From Saprospiraceae bacterium (lineage in GTDB: Bacteria > Bacteroidota > Bacteroidia > Chitinophagales > Saprospiraceae): a stretch of DNA of 64,000 nucleotides. The stretch covers positions 248,001-312,000 of the forward strand of contig JADJJL010000006.1 of the NCBI GenBank assembly GCA_016710265.1, written 5' to 3'. Both the position numbers and the translations under genes were made by a program. Each line of letters starts with the position of its first letter. The stretch's first letter is position 1. Below, piece after piece: positions 54,744 to 62,642 of this stretch. The notes beneath the pieces are model-generated. The model worked only from the letters and a program-made list of their open reading frames with translations. It did no database searches and was not told the DNA's origin.

Positions 54744-56363
54744 ATGAACCATATACCTATACCAAAAAACGAACCCGTTTTAAATTATGCTCCGGGTTCG
54801 GCAGAAAAGAAAGCCGTTAGAGCCGAGTTGGCAGATTTGAAATCCAAAGAACTGGAATTATTGATGACGATTGACGGACAAAAAGTCGCCACTAACCAAA
54901 GAAAAAGAATTCACCCTCCACATGATTTACAACACACCTTGGGATATTATCACAAAGGAGGTAAGGATGAAATTCAGATGGCCATAACAGCAGCCCTAAA
55001 AGCCAAATCCGCATGGGAAGCAATGAATTGGTTGGATCGTGCAGCCATCTTTTTAAAAGCGGCAGATTTGATCGCTGGAAGGTACAGGGCAAGAACCAAT
55101 GCTATGACCATGTTGGGTCAATCTAAAAATATCTACCAATCAGAGATAGATGCGGTGTGTGAGTTTTGTGATTTCTTGCGATTCAATGTGCAATACATGA
55201 AAATGATTTATGAAATCCAACCCAACTCTATGTCCGGTGTTTGGAATAAATTGGAGTACCGCCCATTGGAAGGATTTGTATTTGCATTGACACCTTTTAA
55301 TTTCACTTCTATAGCTGGAAATCTTCCATGCGCACCTGCATTGATGGGGAATACAGTCGTTTGGAAACCCGCAGAAACGCAGATTTATTCGGCTACTTTG
55401 ATCATGGACATCTTGCATGAAGCAGGCTTGCCGGATGGAGTCATCAATCTGGTATTTGTAGATGGTTCAACCGCAGGGGAAGTAATCTTTGATCATCACG
55501 AATTTGCAGGCTTGCATTTTACAGGATCTACCGGTGTGTTTAGAAAACTTTGGGCCAGGGTGGGCAATAATCTTGAAAATTACAGAAGCTTCCCAAGATT
55601 GGTAGGGGAGACCGGTGGAAAAGACTTTGTGGTGGCGCATCCTTCTGCAAATCCAAAAGCAGTAGCAGTGGCCTTATCCAGAGGTGCATTCGAATTTCAA
55701 GGGCAAAAGTGCAGCGCAGCTTCCAGGGCTTATATTCCTGCGAGTCTATGGCAGGATGTACAAAAATTCATGTTTGAAGATTTGGAAGATATGAAGATGG
55801 GAAGTCCAGAGGATTTTCGCAATTTTATCAATGCGGTCATTGATGAAAAGTCTTTTGACAAATTGGAGAGTTACATCACTATGGCGAATAATGCAAAAGA
55901 TGCTAAAGTCATTTATGGAGGGAAATGCGATAAATCCAAAGGCTATTTTATTCAACCTACCATCATTTTGGCCAATGATCCAGACTACATCACCATGAAA
56001 GAAGAATTGTTTGGCCCCGTTTTGACCATCCATGTTTACCAGGATGAAAAATATGAAGAAATTCTTCACAAAGTCGACCAAACCTCAGATTATGCTTTGA
56101 CAGGAGCCATTTTCGCAAGAGAAAGAGACGTGATCCAAAAGAGCAGTCATATTTTGAGAAATTGCGCGGGCAATTTCTACATCAACGATAAACCAACCGG
56201 AGCAGTGGTTGACCAACAACCTTTTGGTGGAGCCAGGGCATCCGGAACGAATGATAAGGCCGGTTCGGTGTTAAATCTTTTACGTTGGGTTTCTCCACGA
56301 ACCATCAAAGAAAATTTTGATCCACCATTGGATTATAAATACTCGTTTTTGGCAGAAGAGTAG
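54744..56363 (+). CDS. pruA: L-glutamate gamma-semialdehyde dehydrogenase
   Basis: A 539-residue aldehyde dehydrogenase of the proline-degradation type (oxidises glutamate semialdehyde to glutamate with NAD). The catalytic cysteine is in FEFQGQKCSAASRAY and the active-site glutamate in RLVGETGGKDFVV; LTPFNFTSIAGN is the cofactor-binding part. The length fits the single-domain form without proline dehydrogenase. No prodh gene is adjacent. It is followed by a 613-nt repeat-rich gap. Confidence 0.95.
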   Translation: MNHIPIPKNEPVLNYAPGSAEKKAVRAELADLKSKELELLMTIDGQKVATNQRKRIHPPHDLQHTLGYYHKGGKDEIQMAITAALKAKSAWEAMNWLDRAAIFLKAADLIAGRYRARTNAMTMLGQSKNIYQSEIDAVCEFCDFLRFNVQYMKMIYEIQPNSMSGVWNKLEYRPLEGFVFALTPFNFTSIAGNLPCAPALMGNTVVWKPAETQIYSATLIMDILHEAGLPDGVINLVFVDGSTAGEVIFDHHEFAGLHFTGSTGVFRKLWARVGNNLENYRSFPRLVGETGGKDFVVAHPSANPKAVAVALSRGAFEFQGQKCSAASRAYIPASLWQDVQKFMFEDLEDMKMGSPEDFRNFINAVIDEKSFDKLESYITMANNAKDAKVIYGGKCDKSKGYFIQPTIILANDPDYITMKEELFGPVLTIHVYQDEKYEEILHKVDQTSDYALTGAIFARERDVIQKSSHILRNCAGNFYINDKPTGAVVDQQPFGGARASGTNDKAGSVLNLLRWVSPRTIKENFDPPLDYKYSFLAEE

Positions 56364-56432
56364 TTTTTTTTTACAATTTCTGTTTTATTCGGTTAGATAA
56401 CCAGCGGCCATATTGCAATTGGTCAATTTGAA

Positions 56433-56468
56433 AATGTGGAAATGTGGAAATGTGGAAATGTGAAAATG
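56433..56468. repeat. Tandem 8-nt repeat
   Basis: Four adjoining copies of the unit ATGTGGAA (last copy ATGTGAAA). A short microsatellite in the non-coding gap after pruA, open to slipped-strand change. Confidence 0.8.
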
Positions 56469-56652
56469 GGGGAAATGCATTTAGTTAATTAGTCAATGAG
56501 TCGCGTGCCCCCAACGTAGTTGGTGGGATTAGTCACTGAAAAATAAATATACTTTTTCAGGGTATTGAATTCCGTTAAATTATTCCTTAGACGTTATTGG
56601 ATAGTTTGTTCGAATATACATATTCCGAGTATTTAAAGAGCCTTTCTAAACC

Positions 56653-56711
56653 AGCGGTGTTGGCGCAAGTTTGTAACTTGTGCCGTTATTCTACAATAAA
56701 TTAACACCGCT
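56653..56711. repeat. Nested hairpin related to the REP-like repeats
   Basis: Outer arms AGCGGTGTT (56653-56661) and AACACCGCT (56703-56711) enclose an inner stem GGCGCAAGTT/AACTTGTGCC (56662-56671, 56675-56684, one wobble) with loop TGT. The outer arm core AACACCGC is the same as that of the type 2 hairpins beside the transposase at 31 kb. It may be a distant copy mobilised by that enzyme. Confidence 0.65.
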
Positions 56712-56940
56712 TACGCGCTCCCTCACTTGTCGCAGTGTCCTGCGACACTAGGCTTGCAGCCTAGATCGTTCGGTCGCCTTTTAGAAAGGCTGCGTTTTTG
56801 CTACTTTTTCCGCGTGAAAAAGTAGGACAAAAGGAAAAGATAAATTTCTGTAAATTAAGGAAATGATTAGGTCGCTTACGCGCTCCTTCACTTTTTGAGC
56901 TGTCGCTCAAAACTGATTCGCAGTTCGTTCAGTTGCACAA
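56709..56940. repeat. Two copies of a hairpin-bearing intergenic element
   Basis: A 20-nt sequence beginning GCTTACGCGCTCC occurs at 56709-56728 and 56874-56893 with one mismatch. Each copy is followed by a hairpin with the same TGTC loop but different arms (TGTCGCAG at 56728-56747, TTTTGAGC at 56893-56912). Between them is a 9-bp hairpin CTACTTTTT/AAAAAGTAG (56801-56825). The gap 56364-56976 contains no credible gene; the different arms with a kept loop indicate selection on the fold. Confidence 0.65.
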
Positions 56941-56976
56941 AAGAAAGTAAGAATATATATTTAGTTATAAAACGAA

Positions 56977-58173
56977 CTATCTGAGTAAAACAAAACTCCC
57001 CTTATTGCTATAATCCTCACCTTGGCATTGATAAGACATACGGTAGTAATATGTGCCTGTTGCTAAAGTTGTATTTTTAAATTGACCATCCCATTGATCC
57101 TGAGGATTTTTAGTCTCAAAAAGGATTCCTCCATTGCGATCCATGATGACAAAATGATGGAGTTTTTCCAATAAATAAGGATTGGAAATTCCGATGGTTT
57201 CATTCAATCCATCCTGATTGGGAGTAAATGCGGTGGGTAACAATATTTGCTTACAATCCACCAAACTTTTATCCACGACTCTAATTAAAACAGAATCCGA
57301 CCTTTGGCAACCCTGAATGGAAAACAAAGCCCTGTAATGGGTTTCCACAAGCGGGCTAGCGATCGGCGCAAAGGAATTAGGGTTGTCCAATCCTGCGATG
57401 GGAGTCCATTGGATGCTGCCTGGACAATTACTTGCAGTGCGAATATTGACCTGATCACCCAAGAAAATGATGGTGTCCTGGGTTAGGATTTTTTGCTGTC
57501 GGATGTATAACGAATCCACTTTTCGGGCATCAAAGCTGTAATTACCCAATACGATTCGATCTATCTTGCCCGTAGCACCCAAAAGTCTGGTAGGTTGGCA
57601 TGGAGAACCATTGATTTTAAGAGGAATGCCGTTGTCGAGTTGGATCACATTGGGTGCCACCTTTCGGTCTTTGAGCACACCATTGACATACACCCTAAAA
57701 TCCAAACCATTTTTTGTTAAACAGAAATTTTGCCAACAGGAAGAAGGATCCAGTTTGGCCGTTAAAAAGATGTTACGGTCCAGTCCACGTTTGATGTTAA
57801 TTTGAAAAGTGCTGTCTCGGCTTCTAAGGCTAATGTTGAGGGCTGTGTCAGAAATGCAGCCCATCGATTTGGAGAAAAGGTCCATTTCGCCGGTAAACGG
57901 GTCCGGTAAGATGGAAAAACACAATGAAAAATCATTGGTAAAAAAAGTATCGAGGCTGGCGGGAAACTCCAATACCTGAGCATCAAGCACCGCAGCGTCG
58001 GATTCTACTCCGCAATCGCACTCTAGCGGAAGAAGATTTTTAAGATCTGGGAATGCTGTATCCACGGCTTGTAAGCCACAATTGTCAAATAAATAACTGA
58101 CGGTCAATCTTTGAGCATCAAGTTCTAAAGTGCAAATCCAAATTCCAAAAAATAGGGTAATTATCCTGATCAT
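56977..58173 (-). CDS. Secreted LamG-like protein with T9SS type B (gliding-associated) C-terminal domain
   Basis: A 398-residue exported protein: signal peptide to about residue 20, a concanavalin/LamG-like beta sandwich (about 30-220, with VDSLYIRQQKI), a short Ig-like segment (NIRTASNCPGSIQWTP), and the C-terminal type B domain (PTAFTPNQDGLNETIGI, LATGTYYYRMSYQCQG to GSFVLLR). Type B cargo is exported by T9SS and often goes to the cell surface with a gliding-type partner. A -7 box TAACTTTG ends only 4 nt before the ATG, suggesting a leaderless message. It diverges from tatC. Confidence 0.88.
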   Translation of the reverse strand: MIRIITLFFGIWICTLELDAQRLTVSYLFDNCGLQAVDTAFPDLKNLLPLECDCGVESDAAVLDAQVLEFPASLDTFFTNDFSLCFSILPDPFTGEMDLFSKSMGCISDTALNISLRSRDSTFQINIKRGLDRNIFLTAKLDPSSCWQNFCLTKNGLDFRVYVNGVLKDRKVAPNVIQLDNGIPLKINGSPCQPTRLLGATGKIDRIVLGNYSFDARKVDSLYIRQQKILTQDTIIFLGDQVNIRTASNCPGSIQWTPIAGLDNPNSFAPIASPLVETHYRALFSIQGCQRSDSVLIRVVDKSLVDCKQILLPTAFTPNQDGLNETIGISNPYLLEKLHHFVIMDRNGGILFETKNPQDQWDGQFKNTTLATGTYYYRMSYQCQGEDYSNKGSFVLLR

Positions 58174-58177
58174 GGCC

Positions 58178-58185
58178 CAAAGTTA
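58178..58185 (-). promoter_or_regulatory. -7 box touching the start of the type B protein gene
   Basis: TAACTTTG on the minus strand, separated from the ATG at 58173 by only GGCC. Transcription from it would begin at about the start codon. Confidence 0.4.
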
Positions 58186-58216
58186 ATATAAAGCAGTAAT
58201 TTAAAGAGCCTTAGAG

Positions 58217-58245
58217 TTGGATCTGTGGTGTAGAGTGTATCTTTG
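58217..58245 (+). promoter_or_regulatory. Promoter of tatC
   Basis: TTG at 58217-58219, 18-nt spacer, TATCTTTG at 58238-58245. The inferred start near 58251 excludes the TTG start at 58243 and favours the ATG at 58267. Confidence 0.55.
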
Positions 58246-58266
58246 CGACAATTACAGGAAGCAATC

Positions 58267-59097
58267 ATGGGATTTTTGACGAATTTGTTATCACCGGTTA
58301 AAAAGCCAGGTGTGGATGAGAAAGAAATGAGTTTTTTGGACCATTTCGATACATTACGGAAGCATTTGTTTAGAGCAGCGCTTTATGTGGTGGTCGTCGG
58401 AATTTTTGTATTTACGCAAAAGACCTTTGTTTTTGATACCATCATTTTGGGTCCTACCAAAGCTGATTTTAGCACCTATCGCTTTTTTTGTAGTCTTTCT
58501 GAAGCCCTTTGTTTTAAACCTGCACCACTCGAAATTTTTACGAGAGATTTGGGTGAACAATTGACCATCCACCTCAAGGTCAGTTTCTTTTTGGGTTTTA
58601 TTTTGTCGTTTCCTTTGGTTCTTAGAGAGGTTTGGTTGTTTGTAAAACCTGGCCTGTACCAAAAAGAACAGAAGGCTGCCCGTTGGGTGGTGGAAGTTTG
58701 TTCACTTTTGTTTTTGACTGGGGTACTTTTTGGATATTATATTGTGGCACCTTTTTCCATCAGTTTTCTAGCATCTTACAATGTAAGTGACTTGGTTAAA
58801 AGTTCTGCTACACTTGCTTCCATCGTGGATTCTATGACCATGTTTACCATATCTACGGGATTGGTTTTCGAACTTCCACTGGCTGTATTTTTTCTAGCGA
58901 AATTAGGCATCATGGGACCAAAATTTATGAGAACGTATAGAAGGCACGCAATAGTTGTCATCACAATAGTTGCGGCAGTCATTACTCCACCGGATGTGAC
59001 ATCGATGCTTTTGATTACCTTTCCACTGTTGTTGTTGTACGAAGCTAGTATCATTATTGCTGGTAGGGTGTATCCCAAAGAAGAATCAATCATATAA
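58267..59097 (+). CDS. tatC: TatC, Sec-independent protein translocase subunit
   Basis: The receptor and core of the twin-arginine translocase, which moves folded proteins across the inner membrane. From the ATG at 58267 it has 276 residues with six helices. Family marks: EMSFLDHFDTLRKHLFRA at the N terminus, FPLVLREVWLFVKPGL, FGYYIVAPFSISFL and ITPPDVTSMLLI. No tatA/B gene is adjacent. The start is decided by the promoter at 58217-58245. A small membrane protein gene follows after 23 nt. Confidence 0.95.
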   Translation: MGFLTNLLSPVKKPGVDEKEMSFLDHFDTLRKHLFRAALYVVVVGIFVFTQKTFVFDTIILGPTKADFSTYRFFCSLSEALCFKPAPLEIFTRDLGEQLTIHLKVSFFLGFILSFPLVLREVWLFVKPGLYQKEQKAARWVVEVCSLLFLTGVLFGYYIVAPFSISFLASYNVSDLVKSSATLASIVDSMTMFTISTGLVFELPLAVFFLAKLGIMGPKFMRTYRRHAIVVITIVAAVITPPDVTSMLLITFPLLLLYEASIIIAGRVYPKEESII

Positions 59098-59120
59098 TTA
59101 AGAGACCATATTACAATTTT

Positions 59121-59555
59121 ATGAAAAGAATTTCATCTGCATCTACTTTGATTTGGGTTTTATTTATCCCGGTTTCTTGGTTTGTTTTGTTTTTTAGTTT
59201 TGGATTGGGCATTAGTCTTACCGAAGGAGAAGAGTTTAGTTTTATGGATGCCAATCTATTTAGGATGTTATATTGGGTGTTGTTTTGCATTTTTGGTGGC
59301 ATCATTTATTTGAGTATTTTGAGATTGAAAAGGGTAGAGGTAGATCAGGATTACATCTATGTCACCAATTATTTTAAAACTATGAAGCTTTCCAAAGAGC
59401 AAGTAAAAAACCTATCTTCAAAAACACTTCCATTTCGTTTATTGGTAAAAATGGAGCTGCATCATAAGAGTTATTTCGGAAGCAAGATTTATTTTATTTG
59501 TGACAACGATCATTATCTCTACTTGCGGTCAGAGCTGGGAATGGAATCGATTTAA
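59121..59555 (+). CDS. Small membrane protein, two helices and a PH-like tail
   Basis: A 144-residue protein with two N-terminal hydrophobic segments (about 10-30 and 48-68) and a cytoplasmic tail (RLKRVEVDQDYIYVTNYFKTM) that resembles bacterial PH-like domains. The family is not recognised with certainty. It is 23 nt from tatC and probably in its operon, but a role in Tat export is not shown. Confidence 0.65.
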   Translation: MKRISSASTLIWVLFIPVSWFVLFFSFGLGISLTEGEEFSFMDANLFRMLYWVLFCIFGGIIYLSILRLKRVEVDQDYIYVTNYFKTMKLSKEQVKNLSSKTLPFRLLVKMELHHKSYFGSKIYFICDNDHYLYLRSELGMESI

Positions 59556-59617
59556 TAAAAATTGTAAGCAGCTATTTCTCCACTAATGGAGTCATATTCA
59601 TAAATTGTCACAATAAT

Positions 59618-59647
59618 TTTGAAAATTTGTAGGAAATCTTAACTTTG
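59618..59647 (+). promoter_or_regulatory. Promoter of the 59662 barrel gene
   Basis: TTTG at 59618-59621, 18-nt spacer, TAACTTTG at 59640-59647. It gives a leader of about 9 nt. Confidence 0.55.
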
Positions 59648-59661
59648 TATAAATTTAGATC

Positions 59662-60273
59662 ATGAAAAGAATTTTGTGCATCGTACTTTTTGTTGGGATT
59701 TCATGTTTCGCCTGGTCGCAAGGCAAGTTTCAGAATTTTAAGAAAGGCTATTTTGTGGATATTTATGCAGGTGCAGGCTATGGCGGAATTACTATAAATC
59801 CAATGGAATCTAATTTTCCGGAGCCATTTATTTTATTAAAAAGCCCAGGCATGATTATTCAACCCATATTGGGTTTTGATGTGGGAAGATGGATAAATTC
59901 ACAAATTAATATTAGCCTAGGGACTCGATTTCAGAACAAGGGTTACCTGAATAATAATGATGGTGGGTTCCACGAAATCAGTAGATATTGGATGGGAATC
60001 GGAAGATTCGAATATTTTGTTTTAGAAAGATTATCCTACCAACTTGGTATTAGTATTGGTAAAGGGGAGCCAGTTTCTGGCAGAGACCATCTTTGGGAAT
60101 GGGCACTGCTCACCAATATAAAGTATTACCCTACTAAGAATTTTGCCATTTCATTTGGTTTTAACAAGGCACTCACTCCATTTATAAAAGACGGTTTTAG
60201 TACCATGCATAATTTCTCGTTAGATTTGGGTCTACATTATAGATGGAATCATGTGAGGGTTTTTGCGAATTAG
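59662..60273 (+). CDS. Outer-membrane beta-barrel protein
   Basis: A 203-residue protein with a signal peptide (ending CFAWSQ) and alternating strands with aromatic girdles (ISLGTRFQNKGYL, FSLDLGLHYRWNHVRVF), as in small OmpW/OmpX-like barrels. The substrate is unknown. It has its own promoter and no operon partner; the Fic gene converges on it. Confidence 0.78.
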   Translation: MKRILCIVLFVGISCFAWSQGKFQNFKKGYFVDIYAGAGYGGITINPMESNFPEPFILLKSPGMIIQPILGFDVGRWINSQINISLGTRFQNKGYLNNNDGGFHEISRYWMGIGRFEYFVLERLSYQLGISIGKGEPVSGRDHLWEWALLTNIKYYPTKNFAISFGFNKALTPFIKDGFSTMHNFSLDLGLHYRWNHVRVFAN

Positions 60274-60347
60274 GATGTATATTGAAACACCATCCCACGA
60301 AGTGTGTAAATCAAAATGTTGGTCAGCATTGTCTATGCTTTCATTGA

Positions 60348-61247
60348 TCATTCTTCATAATAATAGGAATAGTCAATCCCTTTCATAAACATCTCCCTGT
60401 CTTTTATTTTGTTGGTGAGAGCAGTTTCAATTAATGGCTTTAAAACATTGCTATCCACTGTGCTAATAATCATAGCGTTCATATAATTGGTTTTGCTTAT
60501 TTTGCTCCAATCCACACATTTTTTCAAGTGTTTTTTGAGCATCATATCCAGCCATATTCTTGTACTTCTTCCATTGCCTTCCATGAACGGATGTGCTTTG
60601 TTCATTTCTGCATACTTCAAGATGATTTCTTCCAGTGTGTTTTGCGGCATGGTATCTATTTGTTGCAATGTGTCCTTTAAGTGCTGGGCATACACAAACC
60701 GATAGCCAGATTTTGAAATGCTTTTTTCTCTGATTTGGCCGGCAAAATCATACAAGCCACCAAACAAATAGGAATGTATTTGTTGCAAACCCTTGGTGCT
60801 ACCTACTTCAAACTCGTTTATCAAATTGCTTTCAAACAAGGTGTAGGCCTTCTTTTTACTTTGACCGTCAATGCTGGTGTCGCTGTAAAGAAACCAATCT
60901 AAAAACTTCATAGCTTTATTGTTGGGAAAATGTTTAGCCAATTCAATTACCCCATTGCTATCCAACATGTCTGTTAGGTATTTTTTGCCATCTGCAGAGG
61001 TTAATTTCAGTCTGTGAGTGCCACTCACGAACTGAACATTTGCTTTGAGTAATTTCCTTTTGAGCCAACGCCAATAGTTCCCGGCTTTGATATAATCCGA
61101 CTCATCATTTAGAATGCCAACGACATCCAACACGCTAAACCACCATTTGGAATGTTCATCGTCCCAAATGGCCCGTACTTCACGGTCATCAAAAAAACGG
61201 ATGGATATTTTTAATTGTTCCTTTTTCATTCTTCTCTGATTGCTCAT
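60348..61247 (-). CDS. Bro-N domain fused to a Fic AMP-transferase domain
   Basis: A 299-residue fusion. Residues about 13-120 match the Bro-N/phage antirepressor domain (VRAIWDDEHSKWWFSVLDVVGIL, ADGKKYLTDML), usually DNA-associated in phages. From about 135 comes a Fic domain with GGLYDFAGQIR and an intact active-site motif HPFMEGNGRSTR (219-230), so it should transfer AMP or a related group to a target hydroxyl. An inhibitory helix was not identified and no antitoxin gene is adjacent. A second possible ATG is at 61229. It lies in a small accessory island with hicAB. It could act as a phage-defence or growth-control toxin (inference). Confidence 0.88.
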   Translation of the reverse strand: MSNQRRMKKEQLKISIRFFDDREVRAIWDDEHSKWWFSVLDVVGILNDESDYIKAGNYWRWLKRKLLKANVQFVSGTHRLKLTSADGKKYLTDMLDSNGVIELAKHFPNNKAMKFLDWFLYSDTSIDGQSKKKAYTLFESNLINEFEVGSTKGLQQIHSYLFGGLYDFAGQIREKSISKSGYRFVYAQHLKDTLQQIDTMPQNTLEEIILKYAEMNKAHPFMEGNGRSTRIWLDMMLKKHLKKCVDWSKISKTNYMNAMIISTVDSNVLKPLIETALTNKIKDREMFMKGIDYSYYYEE

Positions 61248-61413
61248 TCTTAGTATTTCAATACAACCAAAATTCAGCTGCTTTTCTGCATTTTTTCTCT
61301 TTGTTCATTTATCCAGTAGTGGTTGTTAGTCTTGCTTTTAAGATGGCAACAAGCCCATCAAAAATTCAATTATCCATCCCAAAGATGCTCAATAAGTCCA
61401 AAATTAAAAAATA

Positions 61414-61518
61414 TAAATTTCAAATCCAGTTCTACATTTCTCCTCCCCAATCATTCTAATTCTAACATAAGTCAGGAATAGCCTTTCGGATACATAGGTA
61501 CTGGAAGGCTTTTTTATG
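61414..61518. repeat. 105-nt direct repeat, left copy
   Basis: This stretch and 62390-62494 are the same length and differ at about 7 positions, so they are about 93% identical. Both carry, toward the right end, an AGCCTT/AAGGCT hairpin followed by T residues, a terminator-like structure on the plus strand. On the minus strand both copies keep an open frame reading IKKPSSTYVSERLFLTYV, a possible gene remnant. The gap 61256-61665 has no other credible gene. Confidence 0.85.
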
Positions 61519-61665
61519 ATTATCGGATTCTCCAACCTGGGTACTTGCAAGCTGTCACCACTTATACTAATGCCATCATTAAAAAATATTTTTCCAATAC
61601 AAGCCAAATGAATAAATTTCTGTTTTTCTTGGTATGCCCACAAGTAAAGTATCAATGTGTGGCAT

Positions 61666-62001
61666 TCATTTCACAAGTTGTTTTTTTATCGCAGTTTGAA
61701 CAAATTGATTGAGGCTAATTCCTTCTTTTTTTGCTTTGATGTACGCTAACTCATGAAGTTTAGGGTCAATTCTTACATTAAATGATCCTTTGAATGATTT
61801 ATTAACATTCTTCCCTGTTTCTTCGCATAAGGCTTTATAATCCAATACTGCTTCTTTAAATGCTTTTTTGAGTTCCTTAACTGAAGACCCTTCGAAAGTC
61901 ACTAAATCGTTTACTCCTTCAAGTTTTCCAAAAAATGTTTCATCATTGGAAGAAAAGTGTACGGATCCAATAACATCTTCAAAAACCAATCTATCAATCA
62001 T
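61666..62001 (-). CDS. hicB: HicB-type antitoxin
   Basis: A 111-residue antitoxin: the HicB fold (about 1-60, DRLVFEDVIGSVHFSSND, VNDLVTFEGSSVKELK) is followed by a ribbon-helix-helix DNA-binding tail (GSFNVRIDPKLHELAYIKAKKEG, LNQFVQTAIKKQL). It should neutralise HicA and repress the operon. Its start overlaps the hicA stop by 4 nt. The toxin comes first, the usual hicAB order. Confidence 0.88.
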   Translation of the reverse strand: MIDRLVFEDVIGSVHFSSNDETFFGKLEGVNDLVTFEGSSVKELKKAFKEAVLDYKALCEETGKNVNKSFKGSFNVRIDPKLHELAYIKAKKEGISLNQFVQTAIKKQLVK

Positions 62002-62255
62002 AATAGTTTATTTTGTTCAAAATGTGCGTGAATAAGTTTTATTTGATAATCTTTCAATTCATTATCTGGATGAGGTTTATGCAGTCTAATCAACAATTTT
62101 TTGCTTTCGTTGTAAAATGCAACCCGAGATCCACTGGTTTTTTCTGTTTTTATTTCTCTATATCCTAGCTTAATAAGTACATACGTTAATTCTGCATAAG
62201 TGACTGTTCCTGAATTTCTTATTATTCGATCTAAAATTTTTTGTAATTTGCTCAC
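61998..62255 (-). CDS. hicA: HicA-type mRNA interferase toxin
   Basis: An 85-residue HicA toxin with the double-stranded-RNA-binding-like fold. SGSRVAFYNESKKLLIRLHKPHPDNELKDYQ carries the active-site histidine region (read in parts), with YAELTYVLIKLGYRE near the N terminus. It cleaves mRNA when the antitoxin is lost. The start is GTG at 62255, only 4 nt after the -7 box at 62260-62267. It overlaps hicB by 4 nt. Confidence 0.88.
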   Translation of the reverse strand: MSKLQKILDRIIRNSGTVTYAELTYVLIKLGYREIKTEKTSGSRVAFYNESKKLLIRLHKPHPDNELKDYQIKLIHAHFEQNKLL

Positions 62256-62259
62256 CTTG

Positions 62260-62287
62260 CAAATATACGAAATATCAACAATTGCAA
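62260..62287 (-). promoter_or_regulatory. hicAB promoter
   Basis: Minus strand TTG (62285-62287), 17-nt spacer, TATATTTG (62260-62267). Transcription would begin at or next to the GTG start codon, so the message is probably leaderless. Confidence 0.5.
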
Positions 62288-62317
62288 CTGAATTTTAGTT
62301 CCATTTTAACCATCCAT

Positions 62318-62333
62318 TAGCTTGTAAACAAGC
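62318..62333. repeat. Short hairpin upstream of hicA
   Basis: Inverted repeat AGCTTGT / ACAAGCT with a 2-nt loop, in the gap 62256-62642 between the hicA start and the next gene. A HicB operator is possible but it is 50 nt from the promoter. Confidence 0.4.
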
Positions 62334-62389
62334 TTATCAAACATAAGCTTATCCCTCAAGATCCTAAATTAGTCCAAGATCCAAAAATT

Positions 62390-62494
62390 TAAATTTCAAA
62401 TCCAGCTCTACATTTCCCCTCCCCAATCGTTCTAAATATAACATAAGTCAGGAAGAGCCTTTCGGATACATAAGTACTGGAAGGCTTTTTTATG
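62390..62494. repeat. 105-nt direct repeat, right copy
   Basis: Partner of 61414-61518, 976 nt away, with hicAB between. About 7 mismatches in 105. It has the same hairpin followed by T run. The remaining part to 62642 shows nothing further. Confidence 0.85.
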
Positions 62495-62642
62495 CTCGCT
62501 TTCGGTGCGAAGTAGGTATCTAGATTTGGCGCTGATAGAAAATCCTCTTTTTGTTTGGCAGAATTATTGCCTAATAATCAACTTATTATAGACGAAAGAG
62601 TATATTTGGTATTTAAACTTAATCTACTGAAAAATACAATTG

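Noticed and set aside
61404..61655. 83-residue minus-strand frame over the left 105-nt repeat
   Set aside because: No recognised domain and no homologous full frame at the right copy, where only the last third is kept. Treated as part of the repeat, possibly a gene remnant.
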